NCBI RefSeq assembly: GCF_000428785.1
Contig: NZ_AUAP01000024.1
Coordinates: 1 to 27,917 of the forward strand
DNA: 27,917 nt
Direction of reading: 5' to 3'
From: Conchiformibius kuhniae DSM 17694
GTDB taxonomy: Bacteria; Pseudomonadota; Gammaproteobacteria; Burkholderiales; Neisseriaceae
The position numbers were made by a program, and so were the translations under genes. The notes under the pieces are model-generated. The model was not told the DNA's origin. It did no database searches and worked only from the letters and a program-made list of their open reading frames with translations. Each line of letters begins with the position of its first letter. Position 1 is the first letter of the stretch. Below are positions 14,001-21,433 of the stretch, piece after piece.

Positions 14001-15275
14001 GAACTGATTGTCATCGGACGCTCCTGCGAAATCGTGATTCACGACCAAATCGGGCGCGAGCGCGAACGCCACAAAGTCCCCTACGGCGCGACTTTGAAAG
14101 TGTATGACGGCGAAGAGTTGCAAGCGGGCGCACTGCTGGCAACATGGGACCCGCACACCCACCCGATTATCACCGAACACGCCGGACGCGTGGAATTTGA
14201 AAACGTGGAAGAAGGCGTTACCGTCAGCCGTCAAACCGATGAAACCACAGGCTTGTCCACACTGGTGGTGATTGACGGCAAACGGCGCATGTCGTCTGCC
14301 AGCAAGCTGCTGCGCCCGACCCTGCGCCTGTTGGACGAAAACGGCGAACACGTGATGATTCCGGGAACGAAAACACCCGTGTCCGTTGCCTTCCAAGTCG
14401 GCGCGGTGATTGCCGTGCGCGAAGGTCAGGACGTGGGCAAAGGCGCGGTGATTGCGCGGATTCCGCAGGCAACCTCCAAAACCCGCGATATTACCGGCGG
14501 TCTGCCGCGTGTGGCGGAGCTGTTTGAAGCGCGTATTCCCAAAGATGCGGGCATGCTGGCGGAGGTAACCGGCACGGTATCGTTCGGCAAGGAAACCAAA
14601 GGCAAACAACGTTTGGTGATTACCGAGCCGGACGGCGTGGCACACGAAACGCTGGTGTCGAAAGAGAAAAACCTGCTGGTGCATGACGGCCAAGTGGTGA
14701 ACAAGGGCGAAACGGTGGTGGACGGCGCTGTGGATCCGCACGATATTCTGCGTTTGCAGGGCATTGAGGCGCTGGCGCGCTACATCGTGCAGGAAGTGCA
14801 GGAAGTGTACCGCTTGCAGGGCGTGAAAATCTCCGACAAACACATCGAGGTGATTATCCGCCAAATGCTGCGCCGCGTAACCATTACCGACCCCGGCGAT
14901 ACCGGCTTCATTACCGGCGAACAGGTCGAACGCGCCGAAGTGATGCTTGCCAACGAAGCGGCGGAAGCCGAAGGCAAAGCCCCCGCCCGTTTCGACAACG
15001 TTTTGCTGGGCATCACCAAAGCGTCTTTGTCCACCGACAGTTTTATTTCGGCAGCATCGTTCCAAGAAACCACGCGCGTGCTTACCGAAGCGGCGATTAT
15101 GGGCAAAAAAGACGATTTGCGCGGCTTGAAGGAAAACGTGATTGTCGGCCGTCTGATTCCGGCAGGCACGGGCTTGAGCTACCACCGCAGCCGCCGTCAT
15201 GCGTGGCGTACGGCAGTGAAAGCCGCCCTTGAAGACGAAAGCGGCGAAAACACGGCACAAGCGTCAGCCGAATAA
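11082..15275 (+). CDS. rpoC: DNA-directed RNA polymerase subunit beta'
   Basis: This is the catalytic subunit of RNA polymerase. The 1397-aa length is typical of beta-proteobacteria. The N-terminal zinc site is seen as CLCGKYKRLKFKGVTCEKCG. The Mg2+-binding motif NADFDGDQMAVH starts at residue 459, giving catalytic D461, D463 and D465. The second zinc region (CGTDEG ... CQTRYGLCAKCYG) and the trigger-loop region (QLTMRTFHIGGAA) follow. The ATG follows AAGGAG (11071-11076). Unusually, the gene is about 2.7 kb from rpoB and directly downstream of the NlpE-like pair, with no terminator between them. Confidence 0.98.
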   Translation: MNLTDLFSPLQQAGSEEFDAIKIGIASPDTIRSWSYGEVKKPETINYRTFKPERDGLFCAKIFGPVKDYECLCGKYKRLKFKGVTCEKCGVEVTLTKVRRERMGHLELAAPVAHIWFLKSLPSRLGMVLDMTLRDIERVLYFEAFVVTDPGLTTLQRRQLLTEEDYYAKIEEFGEEFDAHMGAEGVRELLRTMNIEQEIELLRQELQSTGSDTKIKKLAKRLKVLEAFQRSGMKLEWMIMDVLPVLPPDLRPLVPLDGGRFATSDLNDLYRRVINRNNRLKRLLELRAPDIIVRNEKRMLQEAVDSLLDNGRRGKAMTGANKRPLKSLSDMIKGKSGRFRQNLLGKRVDYSGRSVITVGPYLRLHQCGLPKKMALELFKPFIFHKLEQRELATTVKAAKKLVEQEVAEVWDILEEVIREHPILLNRAPTLHRLGIQAFEPILIEGKAIQLHPLVCAAFNADFDGDQMAVHVPLSLEAQMEARTLMLASNNVLAPANGEPIIVPSQDIVLGLYYMTRELVNGKGEGTLFADVKEVHRAYHTKQVQLGSKITVRLREWVKNEQDEFEPVVKRYETTVGRALLSEILPKGLPFEYVNLSLTKKAISKLINASFRLCGLRDTVIFADHLMYTGFALAAKGGISICVDDMKVPKEKPALLAAANAEVREIEDQYQKGLVTNGERYNKVVDIWGDAGDKIAKAMMDNLSKEKVIDRDGNEVYQESFNSIYMMADSGARGSAAQIKQLSGMRGLMAKPDGSIIETPITANFREGLTVLQYFIATHGARKGLADTALKTANSGYLTRRLVDVTQDLVVVEDDCGTDEGFSMKAVVQGGDIIESLRERILGRVAACDIIHPATGATLVEAGTLLDERLVDLIDGSGVDEVKVRTPITCQTRYGLCAKCYGRDLARGKLVNTGEAVGVIAAQSIGEPGTQLTMRTFHIGGAASRAAAASQVEAKSNGTVRFSSQMRYIANSKGELIVIGRSCEIVIHDQIGRERERHKVPYGATLKVYDGEELQAGALLATWDPHTHPIITEHAGRVEFENVEEGVTVSRQTDETTGLSTLVVIDGKRRMSSASKLLRPTLRLLDENGEHVMIPGTKTPVSVAFQVGAVIAVREGQDVGKGAVIARIPQATSKTRDITGGLPRVAELFEARIPKDAGMLAEVTGTVSFGKETKGKQRLVITEPDGVAHETLVSKEKNLLVHDGQVVNKGETVVDGAVDPHDILRLQGIEALARYIVQEVQEVYRLQGVKISDKHIEVIIRQMLRRVTITDPGDTGFITGEQVERAEVMLANEAAEAEGKAPARFDNVLLGITKASLSTDSFISAASFQETTRVLTEAAIMGKKDDLRGLKENVIVGRLIPAGTGLSYHRSRRHAWRTAVKAALEDESGENTAQASAE

Positions 15276-15291
15276 AGACCAAATAAAGCAT

Positions 15292-15323
15292 AAGCGGACA
15301 CCTTATCGGGTGTCCGCTTTTTT
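15292..15323 (+). terminator. Rho-independent terminator after rpoC
   Basis: AAGCGGACACC (15292-15302) pairs perfectly with GGTGTCCGCTT (15309-15319) around a 6-nt loop, and the T-run continues to 15323. It abuts the stop codon of the convergent YecE-like gene. Confidence 0.93.
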
Positions 15324-16161
15324 AATCAAACAACTGTGCCTGTGCGCCCGCGTATCCGTCCGTTGCCGTTTTCACGGCAAAGCCCGCCGATGCCAAATAC
15401 GCTTTCAAAACGGGAATATTGTAAAACGAATGGCTGCGGGTGGTGTTTTGAAAATACAGATACAGCTCGTCAAAATCATCGCGATGACGGTGCAGCGTAT
15501 CGGCAAGCTGTTTTAACTCATGGTCTTGATAACGGTAATCGTGCCGTTCGGCGGCGGAGTGCGCTGCCCGCCAGTGCGGATTGCGCCCGTGCAAACGCAT
15601 GTATGCCGTCCGGTGCAAGGGGCGGAACACGGATTCGGGCAAACCGATGCGGGGCGGATAATCCACATTGCACCACAGCAATTGCGGTTGCGCGGCAAAA
15701 AATTCAAATACCTGCGGAATGTGCCAACTGTGGTGGCGGAACTCCATTGCCAACGGTATTTCCGCAAACCACGAAACCAGTTCCGCCAAATAGCGGCGGT
15801 TGGCGGGATTACGCTCAAAGCTTTCGGGAAACTGCACGCACACGTTTGCCAAAGCATCGCCCAAAGGGCGCAAGGCATTCAGAAAATGACGCGCCTGCAC
15901 GGCACCGGCACGGCGTTTGTGGCTGAAATCCTGATGCAGCTTCACGGAAAAACGCAGCTTGCCGGCGGCTTTTTCCGCCATGCCCTGCAAGGCGCGTCCG
16001 CCAATCGGCGCGTGAAACGTGCTGTTGATTTCCACGGCATCGTAGTGGCAGGCGTACAGGCGCAGAAAGTCGCTTGGGGGCGTGCCGTGCGGATAGAGTG
16101 TGCCGAGCAGGGCGGTGTCGCTGTAGCCGCCCGTGCCGATGCGGATAAGGGGTGGGGACAT
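15322..16161 (-). CDS. DUF72 (YecE-like) family protein
   Basis: The product is 279 aa. DUF72 proteins fold as a TIM barrel and are found in all domains of life without a settled biochemical role. Family marks are the N-terminal IRIGTGGYSD, the conserved YACHYDAVEINSTFH, FSVKLHQDFSHKRR, VCVQFPESF and MEFRHHSWH, and near the C-terminus AYMRLHGRN followed by YLYFQNTTRSHSFYN. The length matches the family. It ends against the rpoC terminator and lies 43 bp downstream of the recombinase-like gene, so the two probably share the promoter at 18280-18308. The ATG at 16161 lies just after the upstream gene. Confidence 0.9.
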   Translation of the reverse strand: MSPPLIRIGTGGYSDTALLGTLYPHGTPPSDFLRLYACHYDAVEINSTFHAPIGGRALQGMAEKAAGKLRFSVKLHQDFSHKRRAGAVQARHFLNALRPLGDALANVCVQFPESFERNPANRRYLAELVSWFAEIPLAMEFRHHSWHIPQVFEFFAAQPQLLWCNVDYPPRIGLPESVFRPLHRTAYMRLHGRNPHWRAAHSAAERHDYRYQDHELKQLADTLHRHRDDFDELYLYFQNTTRSHSFYNIPVLKAYLASAGFAVKTATDGYAGAQAQLFD

Positions 16162-16204
16162 GGTGGTGCTTTACCCGAACGCCCGTAAGGTGCGGTGATG
16201 CGCC

Positions 16205-18247
16205 TTATGCCGAAGCGTCTTTCTGGTTGTCTTTGTTTTCCTTGCCGTCTTTGTTGTCTTTTGCCGCAGGTGGGGCATCGTTGGGCAGTTGCAGGGGGAA
16301 AAACAGGCTCCAAGGACGTTCTTTGGCAATTTGCCACACGCACTGTCCGATGCGCCACCAACTGTCGATGCGCGTTTCCCGCGAACGCAGTGCCACCCAC
16401 AGGGTGATGGCGAAGCTGACCCACAAGTTCACGCCGCCAATCAGCAGCACAAACACCAAGTTTTTGAAAAACAGCCCGATACCCGAAGCATCGCTGATGG
16501 ATGCATAGCCCAAATTGGCAGACGAAAACGCAACGTGGCGGATGTCGAGCGGCAGGCCTGTGGCATGACCGACAAAGCCCGTCATGCCCAGCAGCATGCC
16601 GAAACACAAATTGCCCATAATCGAGCCGTAGTGGTTGTGGACGTAGTCGGCGAAGCGGGCGCGGGTTTTGGCGGGCAACACCAGCTTGAGCAGGGGGTGG
16701 TGGCGCAGGCGCATTCGCAAATTGAGGTAGTCGCAACGGTTGTCGAAAAAGCCGGAGATAATCCCCGAGCAAAACAGCCACACGCCGGCAATGGCGGCAA
16801 ACCACAGCGTGCCGCCCGTTGGGTCGATGGCGTTGATTTGGTAGGCGGCTTGGTCGGTATCGAGCAGGGGCTCGCGGGTGTTGAACAGGTACACGGCGGC
16901 AATGGTGGCTGCCAGCGTGATGGCGACAAACACATTGCCGAACACGGCAACGGTTTGCGAGCGCATCACGTCCACCAAAAGCTGTGCCAGCTTCATGTCC
17001 ACCGCATGACCTTTGTCGTTGCGTTCGACTGCGGCGGCAAAACGCGATGCGGTCATGGCGGGCTGCTTGGTGGCGACGGTCAGCCCGAGCATGTAAATCA
17101 GCGCAAAACCGATGCCGTAGTTCAAGCCTTCCGCCACGCCCAGCCAAAATTGGTTGTGAATCACCATGCCCAAATGGATTTTGAACAGCGACATCAGCGC
17201 AATCAGAATGCCCCCGCCCGCCGCCGAATAAAACATACTGCGGTATTCGTTTTTGTTGCGGGTGATGTAGTGTTCGCCGTGGTCGCTGGAGTTTTGCGTG
17301 ATGCTGCGGGCGAGCATTTTCACACTGCGCTTCCACAGCCACGACAGGCTGTGCTGCTCGGCGGCGGCGCGCGCCAGCGTGCCTGTCAGCAGCAACATGC
17401 GGCGCGGCGCGGTGTCCACCGGCGAAAACACGTCCATCAGCATGGTCATGCGCCGCAAAGTCTGGTCGAGCCGTTCCAGCAGGTGCGCCACGCCCAATGA
17501 CGAACCCGCGCCCGCGCCCGTGCCTTTTTTGCGCAGCGTTTCCACCTGATGACGGCACTGGTCGAGCATCACATACAAATGGGCATCGTCAAAAGGCGTG
17601 TCGGCAAAACGCGCTTCCACCCAACGCGCCACCTCGCGTTTGAGCGCGACAAACGGCGAATCGCGGTCGAGCAGCTTGGGGTCGAGCCGGATTAAATCGG
17701 GTTCGAGCTCTTCCGCAGCCACCCAAATCGACAACATCTCCACCGCATACAGCCCTTCCTGACGCATATAGGTGCGGGCGGTTTGGCGGTTTTGTTCGGG
17801 GGTGTGGTAGCGCAGCAGGTTCAGCAGGCGCAGCCATTCGCCCACCGGTACGGCTTCAAGCCATTCGGTATCGCGCTCTTCGCGGAATATCTGCGCGAAA
17901 ATGTCGCGCAAATCCGACAAATCTTTGTATGCGGGATTGAATTTTTCATACCAGCGTCCCAGCATTTCGCGGGCGAAGCCTTCGCGCGAAAAAATCCCCA
18001 CGCTGATAAACAGGGGATACAGGCGCAAATGGCACAGCCAACGGCTCAACAAAACGGCGGTTTTGCCGCACAGTTCGACATCTGCCGCCAAAGTGCGGCG
18101 CAGCAGGCGCACCCGTTCGGCAGCGTGTTTGGCTTTGCCGTGGCGCAGCCACTGGCTCAGCCCCAACAGCAGCCCGAAAGGCGCATTGCTTTCGACTTTT
18201 TCGGCGATAAAAGCGTTGAGATTGTTTGGGTTCAAATGCTTGGGCAT
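16205..18247 (-). CDS. Gcr-type 'site-specific recombinase' membrane protein
   Basis: The product is 680 aa and matches the family named site-specific recombinase (COG4389, Gcr), conserved in Neisseria and other beta-proteobacteria. The first half is soluble and helical (about 1-340). The second half has about six membrane segments, starting at SAAGGGILIALMSLF, GIGFALIYMLGLTVA, NVFVAITLAATIAAVYLF, TLWFAAIAGVWLF, NLCFGMLLGMTGFV and NLVFVLLIGGVNLWV. A Lys/Asp-rich tail (PPAAKDNKDGKENKDNQKDASA region) ends the protein. I see neither a tyrosine- nor a serine-recombinase active site, so the recombinase name is doubtful and a membrane role is more likely. The start has no clear Shine-Dalgarno; its promoter is divergent from ftsE. 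Confidence 0.85.
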   Translation of the reverse strand: MPKHLNPNNLNAFIAEKVESNAPFGLLLGLSQWLRHGKAKHAAERVRLLRRTLAADVELCGKTAVLLSRWLCHLRLYPLFISVGIFSREGFAREMLGRWYEKFNPAYKDLSDLRDIFAQIFREERDTEWLEAVPVGEWLRLLNLLRYHTPEQNRQTARTYMRQEGLYAVEMLSIWVAAEELEPDLIRLDPKLLDRDSPFVALKREVARWVEARFADTPFDDAHLYVMLDQCRHQVETLRKKGTGAGAGSSLGVAHLLERLDQTLRRMTMLMDVFSPVDTAPRRMLLLTGTLARAAAEQHSLSWLWKRSVKMLARSITQNSSDHGEHYITRNKNEYRSMFYSAAGGGILIALMSLFKIHLGMVIHNQFWLGVAEGLNYGIGFALIYMLGLTVATKQPAMTASRFAAAVERNDKGHAVDMKLAQLLVDVMRSQTVAVFGNVFVAITLAATIAAVYLFNTREPLLDTDQAAYQINAIDPTGGTLWFAAIAGVWLFCSGIISGFFDNRCDYLNLRMRLRHHPLLKLVLPAKTRARFADYVHNHYGSIMGNLCFGMLLGMTGFVGHATGLPLDIRHVAFSSANLGYASISDASGIGLFFKNLVFVLLIGGVNLWVSFAITLWVALRSRETRIDSWWRIGQCVWQIAKERPWSLFFPLQLPNDAPPAAKDNKDGKENKDNQKDASA

Positions 18248-18279
18248 CGGTTGGCGTAAAGGTTGGAAATCGGGCGGGA

Positions 18280-18308
18280 ATTATAGCATGGTGTTTTTTC
18301 CGTGTAAC
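18280..18308 (-). promoter_or_regulatory. Promoter for the recombinase-like gene and YecE-like gene
   Basis: On the minus strand a perfect TATAAT (18285-18280) lies 17 bp from GTTACA (18308-18303, 4/6 match), about 33 bp before the start codon. It is divergent from the ftsE promoter in the same 160-bp gap. Confidence 0.6.
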
Positions 18309-18344
18309 ACAAGGCGGGGCAAAAGCGGATTTTGCGGCGGCATT

Positions 18345-18375
18345 TTGCTTTCGCACCGGCAAAATCGCGTATAAT
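18345..18375 (+). promoter_or_regulatory. Promoter for ftsE-ftsX
   Basis: A perfect TATAAT (18370-18375) is preceded by TTGCTT (18345-18350) at a long 19-bp spacing. The leader to the ftsE ATG at 18408 would be about 26 nt. The -35 assignment is the weak part. Confidence 0.6.
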
Positions 18376-18407
18376 CGCCCCATTAAGTTTCCGGCAGATG
18401 CAAAATT

Positions 18408-19061
18408 ATGATACGTTTCGAATCGGTTTCCAAAATCTATCCGGGCGGATTTCAGGCCTTGAAAAATGTCAGCTTCACCATTGAAAAAGGCGAGATGATT
18501 TTTGTGGCGGGTCATTCGGGTGCGGGCAAATCCACCATTCTCAAGCTGGTTGCCGGCATCACCAAGCCCACGCGCGGCAAGGTGTTCGTCAATCAAAACG
18601 ACTTGGGCGCATTGTCCGACAACGAGCTGGGCTATTTGCGCCAGCACATCGGCATCGTGTTCCAAGACCACAAAATCCTGTTCGACCGCAATGTGCTGGA
18701 AAACGTGCTGCTGCCCTTGCGCATCATCGGCTACGACCGCAAAAACGCCGAACGCCGCGCCCGCATGGCGATTGAAAAAGTCGGCTTGGGCGGACGCGAA
18801 AACGCCGAGCCGCAAAGCCTTTCCGGCGGCGAACAGCAGCGCCTGTGCGTGGCGCGCGCGGTGGTACACCAGCCCAGCCTGCTGATTGCGGACGAACCTT
18901 CCGCCAATCTCGACCGCGCCTATGCTTTGGACATCATGGAATTGTTCAAAACCTTCCACGAAGTCGGCACCACCGTCATTGTCGCCGCCCACGATGAAAC
19001 CCTGATGCAAAACTACGGCCACCGTATTTTGCGTTTTCAAGAAGGCAGGTTTTCCGCATGA
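18408..19061 (+). CDS. ftsE: Cell division ATP-binding protein FtsE
   Basis: FtsE is the ATPase of the FtsEX complex, which joins the divisome to activate peptidoglycan hydrolases at the septum. The 217-aa product is a single ABC domain. It shows Walker A GHSGAGKST (residues 35-43), the Q-loop in GIVFQDHKILFDRNVLEN, the signature LSGGEQQR, Walker B LLIADEPSANLD and the switch histidine in VAAHD. HKILFDRNVLENV after the Q-loop is typical of FtsE rather than LolD. ftsX overlaps its stop by 4 bases. Confidence 0.96.
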   Translation: MIRFESVSKIYPGGFQALKNVSFTIEKGEMIFVAGHSGAGKSTILKLVAGITKPTRGKVFVNQNDLGALSDNELGYLRQHIGIVFQDHKILFDRNVLENVLLPLRIIGYDRKNAERRARMAIEKVGLGGRENAEPQSLSGGEQQRLCVARAVVHQPSLLIADEPSANLDRAYALDIMELFKTFHEVGTTVIVAAHDETLMQNYGHRILRFQEGRFSA

Positions 19062-19972
19062 TTCAATATCTCTCCCTTCACGCCGAAAGCGCGCGCCGCG
19101 CCGCCGGATATTTTTTCAAACAGCCCGTTGCCACCCTGCTGATTTTGGCGATGCTGGCGATTGCGATGGCACTGCCGCTCACCCTGTATTTGGGCGTGCA
19201 AAGCAGCCAGAGCGTGCTGGACAAACTCAGCGAAGTGCCGCAAATCACCCTGTATTTCGAGCAAAACGCCCAACAAAGCGACATCGAAGCGGTACGCAAA
19301 CTGCTGGCAGACGACAAACAGGTCAAAGAGTTTAAATTTGTCGGCAAAGAACAGGGCTTGGACGAACTCAAAGAAGCGATGGGCACGCAAGATGCCGTGT
19401 CCATGTTGGACGAAAACCCCTTGCCCGACGTGTTTGTGGTAACGCCTGCCAATGCCAATCCGCAAGCCGTGCTGAAGCTGCAGGGCAATTTGGCACAATA
19501 CCCGATGGTGGAGCAGGCGCAAATGGACCAAGAATGGATGCAAACGCTTTACCGGGTCAATGATTTGGTGAAGAAAGTGCTTTGGTTTTTGGCGGTAACC
19601 TTGAGCGTGGCGTTTGTTTTGGTGGCGCACAACACCATCCGTTTGCAAATTTTGAGCCACAAAGAGGAAATCGAAATCACCAAGCTGTTGGGCGCGCCTT
19701 CTTCGTTTGTGCGCCGTCCGTTTCTGTATCAGGCGGTGTGGCAGGGCGTGCTGTCGGTGGTGGTGAGTCTGCTGCTGTGCGCGTGGGTGCTGCAAGCGGT
19801 GCGCCCTTTGGTGAATCAGATTTTCAAACCCTACGGCATCAATCTGCAATGGCGCACGTTTGAAATGTGGGAAATCGCGGCGGTGTTTGCGGGCGTGTGC
19901 GCTTTGGGGGTGGTGGGCGCATGGTTGGCGACCACGCAGCATTTGCTGGGCTTTAAGGCACGGCGCAATTGA
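19058..19972 (+). CDS. ftsX: Cell division protein FtsX
   Basis: FtsX is the membrane partner of FtsE. The product is 304 aa and starts in the ATGA overlap with ftsE. The fold is as expected: membrane helix 1 (TLLILAMLAIAMALPLTLYL, about 26-45), then a periplasmic domain of about 120 residues (VPQITLYFEQNAQQSDIEAV onward), which in the family contacts hydrolase activators. Three C-terminal helices follow (VLWFLAVTLSVAFVLVAH; VLSVVVSLLLCAWVL; IAAVFAGVCALGVVGAWL). The cytoplasmic loop EEIEITKLLGAPSSFVRRPF is the conserved coupling segment. A terminator follows directly. Confidence 0.95.
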   Translation: MIQYLSLHAESARRAAGYFFKQPVATLLILAMLAIAMALPLTLYLGVQSSQSVLDKLSEVPQITLYFEQNAQQSDIEAVRKLLADDKQVKEFKFVGKEQGLDELKEAMGTQDAVSMLDENPLPDVFVVTPANANPQAVLKLQGNLAQYPMVEQAQMDQEWMQTLYRVNDLVKKVLWFLAVTLSVAFVLVAHNTIRLQILSHKEEIEITKLLGAPSSFVRRPFLYQAVWQGVLSVVVSLLLCAWVLQAVRPLVNQIFKPYGINLQWRTFEMWEIAAVFAGVCALGVVGAWLATTQHLLGFKARRN

Positions 19973-19986
19973 CCGTTTCGGTAATA

Positions 19987-20021
19987 AACGGCGGAATCTG
20001 ATGCGGATTCCGCCGTTTTCT
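19987..20021 (+). terminator. Rho-independent terminator after ftsX
   Basis: AACGGCGGAATC (19987-19998) pairs perfectly with GATTCCGCCGTT (20006-20017) around a 7-nt loop, followed by TTTC. It separates ftsEX from the convergent lipoprotein gene and may serve both directions. Confidence 0.85.
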
Positions 20022-20062
20022 TTCGGGCGTTGCGGGAAAGACGGCGCGCCCGATGGGGCGGA

Positions 20063-20494
20063 TTATGGGGCAATGTGCATGGAAAACGCCGCACCGTCCG
20101 ACAAACGGCAGTTGCCCTGTCCGACTTGGGCGGAATTCATGCGGTAGTCGCAAGTGATGTAACGTCCGCTTGCGGCGGCACCGTTGGCGCGGCCTTGCTG
20201 GGAACGGCCGTCCCGCGTGGCATCGCCGTTAAAGGTTTCGCCGCCGATTTGAGCGGTAAACGCGCCGTGTCCGCCCTGACCGATGCGCACTTGCGCGTGT
20301 ACCGCGCCGTAACGCTGGGCGGCGGGATTGGACGGATACAGTTTCGCCTGCAACACGGCGGCTTGGGCGGACGGCGCATACTGCGCGGGCGGCACGCTCA
20401 CCACGCGCGAGCCGGGCGCAGCGGGAACGACATAACAGCCCGAAAGTGCGGCACACAGCAGCAACAGGGCGGGTTGGCGGAAAAAAGCGGTCAT
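20063..20494 (-). CDS. Predicted lipoprotein of unknown function
   Basis: The product is 143 aa. A type II signal peptide ends in the lipobox LSGC (C20), giving a mature start CYVVPAAPGSRVV. The rest is low in charge: PAQYAPSAQAAVLQAKLYPSNPAAQRYGA, then a Gly-rich beta region (GGETFNGDATR, RYITCDYRMNSAQVGQGNCRLSDGAAFSMHIAP) with two cysteines that could pair. Asp after the +1 Cys, the inner-membrane retention signal, is absent, so the outer membrane is likely. The family is not recognised. The ATG follows AAAGGA and lies 14 bases after the stop of a 35-aa lipoprotein with a similar mature start. Confidence 0.8.
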   Translation of the reverse strand: MTAFFRQPALLLLCAALSGCYVVPAAPGSRVVSVPPAQYAPSAQAAVLQAKLYPSNPAAQRYGAVHAQVRIGQGGHGAFTAQIGGETFNGDATRDGRSQQGRANGAAASGRYITCDYRMNSAQVGQGNCRLSDGAAFSMHIAP

Positions 20495-20508
20495 GATTTC
20501 AATCCTTT

Positions 20509-20616
20509 TTAATGTTGGGGTTGCTGGATAACGATGTTTTCGCCGGCTTGGGGCTGGACGATGTAGCAGCCGCCCAGTGCCGTTGCCAGCGCGGTTAAAA
20601 ACAAAAATTTTTTCAT
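20509..20616 (-). CDS. 35-aa small lipoprotein
   Basis: A short frame encodes MKKFLFLTALATALGGC, followed by YIVQPQAGENIVIQQPQH and TAA. It is a textbook type II signal peptide (KK, hydrophobic core, lipobox LGGC with C17), leaving a mature peptide of only 19 residues starting CYIV. A GGAG sits 5-8 bases before the ATG. It lies 15 bp after the upstream gene's stop and 14 bp before the next lipoprotein start, so it is well placed in a tight operon. Its role is unknown. It resembles the entericidin/LptM class of micro-lipoproteins in size only. Confidence 0.75.
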   Translation of the reverse strand: MKKFLFLTALATALGGCYIVQPQAGENIVIQQPQH

Positions 20617-20631
20617 GGTTACTCCGTTGGT

Positions 20632-20901
20632 TTACAAAAAACAGATGGTTTTAAGCGTTTCGGGAGCTGCCTGACGGTGCAGCGCATCAATCAACTCGTG
20701 CAACTGCGCCGTTTGGCGGCTGCGGTATGCCGCATCACGCGCCCTGATGTCTTCATCATCGACCAAGTGAAAAAGATGATAATAAACGGGCAGATAAGAT
20801 GGCGGCGCATTTGCCCACCGCGCCAACAAATCCTGTCCCGACAATGTGCCGTCCGCATAGGCTTGCAGGGCGAGCGTTAATTCCGTGAGCGTGTCGTTCA
20901 T
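20632..20901 (-). CDS. Small acidic helical protein of unknown function
   Basis: With the ATG at 20901 the product is 89 aa: MNDTLTELTLALQAYADGTL, then a Trp-containing segment (LLARWANAPPSYLPVYYHLFHLV) and a charged helix (DDEDIRARDAAYRSRQTAQLHELIDALHRQ). It has no signal peptide, so it is probably cytoplasmic. It starts 10 bases after the upstream gene's stop, with AGGG in the overlap region as a weak binding site. A start further upstream at 20937 would overlap that gene. The family is not recognised with confidence. Confidence 0.7.
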   Translation of the reverse strand: MNDTLTELTLALQAYADGTLSGQDLLARWANAPPSYLPVYYHLFHLVDDEDIRARDAAYRSRQTAQLHELIDALHRQAAPETLKTICFL

Positions 20902-20911
20902 GTCATACGCC

Positions 20912-21190
20912 CTAATAGGTAATGAAAAATTCGTCAATAAATCGTTTATCTTTGTCTAAAACTAATCTGTATTCGGCAATTTCTTTACGGTTTTTGCTTA
21001 AAATATCCGTCAATATAAAAACGGGTTGCGTACTGTATTTTGATAAAACGTTATACGAAATATGCCAATGATGGTCTAAATCCGTTAGCTGGTATGGAGT
21101 ATTTATCTCTATTAAAGTGTTGTATTTTAATAAGTTTTCAAGATGCAACACAGCCGTTTCTATCCATACTTGCCTATCCGTAAAACTCAT
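20912..21190 (-). CDS. Small AT-rich orphan protein
   Basis: The ATG at 21190 gives 92 aa: MSFTDRQVWIETAVLHLENLL, a strand-rich middle (YNTLIEINTPYQL, HHWHISYNVLSKY, QPVFILTDILSK) and EYRLVLDKDKRFIDEFFITY. It has no signal peptide. Starts at 21232 and 21253 are also in frame. The last lies upstream of the likely transcription start, and 21190 has AAGGAA before it, so 21190 is preferred. Codon use is far more AT-rich than that of flanking genes, a sign of transfer. Small, acidic, AT-rich orphans like this are often immunity proteins of toxin clusters, but no toxin is visible here. Confidence 0.65.
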   Translation of the reverse strand: MSFTDRQVWIETAVLHLENLLKYNTLIEINTPYQLTDLDHHWHISYNVLSKYSTQPVFILTDILSKNRKEIAEYRLVLDKDKRFIDEFFITY

Positions 21191-21238
21191 CTTGATACGT
21201 TCCTTGACCGGATTGGTACGATAATTGTTCATTTCAAC

Positions 21239-21247
21239 ATCATAGCA
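21239..21247 (-). promoter_or_regulatory. Extended -10 promoter for the four-gene minus-strand cluster
   Basis: On the minus strand TGCTATGAT (TG-N-TATGAT) lies upstream of the orphan gene, with no clear -35. It would start transcription near 21232 and serve the four genes down to 20063, which are spaced by only 10-15 bases. Confidence 0.45.
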
Positions 21248-21260
21248 CGGCAAATGTTAC

Positions 21261-21314
21261 GGGCTGTCTGAAAAACGTTTTTTTGTGTAATTCCGTGTTA
21301 TGTTCAGGCAGCCC
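21261..21314. repeat. Inverted pair of degenerate DNA uptake sequences
   Basis: GGGCTGTCTGAA (21261-21272) and TTCAGGCAGCCC (21303-21314) pair over 12 positions with one G-U and a 30-nt loop. Each is one or two bases from the sim/king core. The pair lies between the divergent orphan-cluster promoter and the rpsL promoter. Confidence 0.6.
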
Positions 21315-21342
21315 GAAAAACCGCCCGCAAACCGTTGAAAGA

Positions 21343-21372
21343 TTGACGGGCAATCAAAAAAACAAATATAAT
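21343..21372 (+). promoter_or_regulatory. Promoter of the str operon (rpsL-rpsG-fusA)
   Basis: TTGACG (21343-21348) and a perfect TATAAT (21367-21372) lie 18 bp apart, a near-consensus sigma-70 promoter. The leader would be about 55 nt long before the rpsL ATG. Confidence 0.88.
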
Positions 21373-21433
21373 AGAAAGCTTGTCGGCATGGTGTCGGCAA
21401 ACGTTTTATCACCCCAACAGGACAAAATAAAAT

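Noticed and set aside
11088..15260. Minus-strand open frame of about 1390 codons opposite rpoC
   Set aside because: It is a by-product of GC-rich third positions in rpoC. Its translation is rich in His, Phe, Gly and Val with no domain pattern, and rpoC itself is certain.
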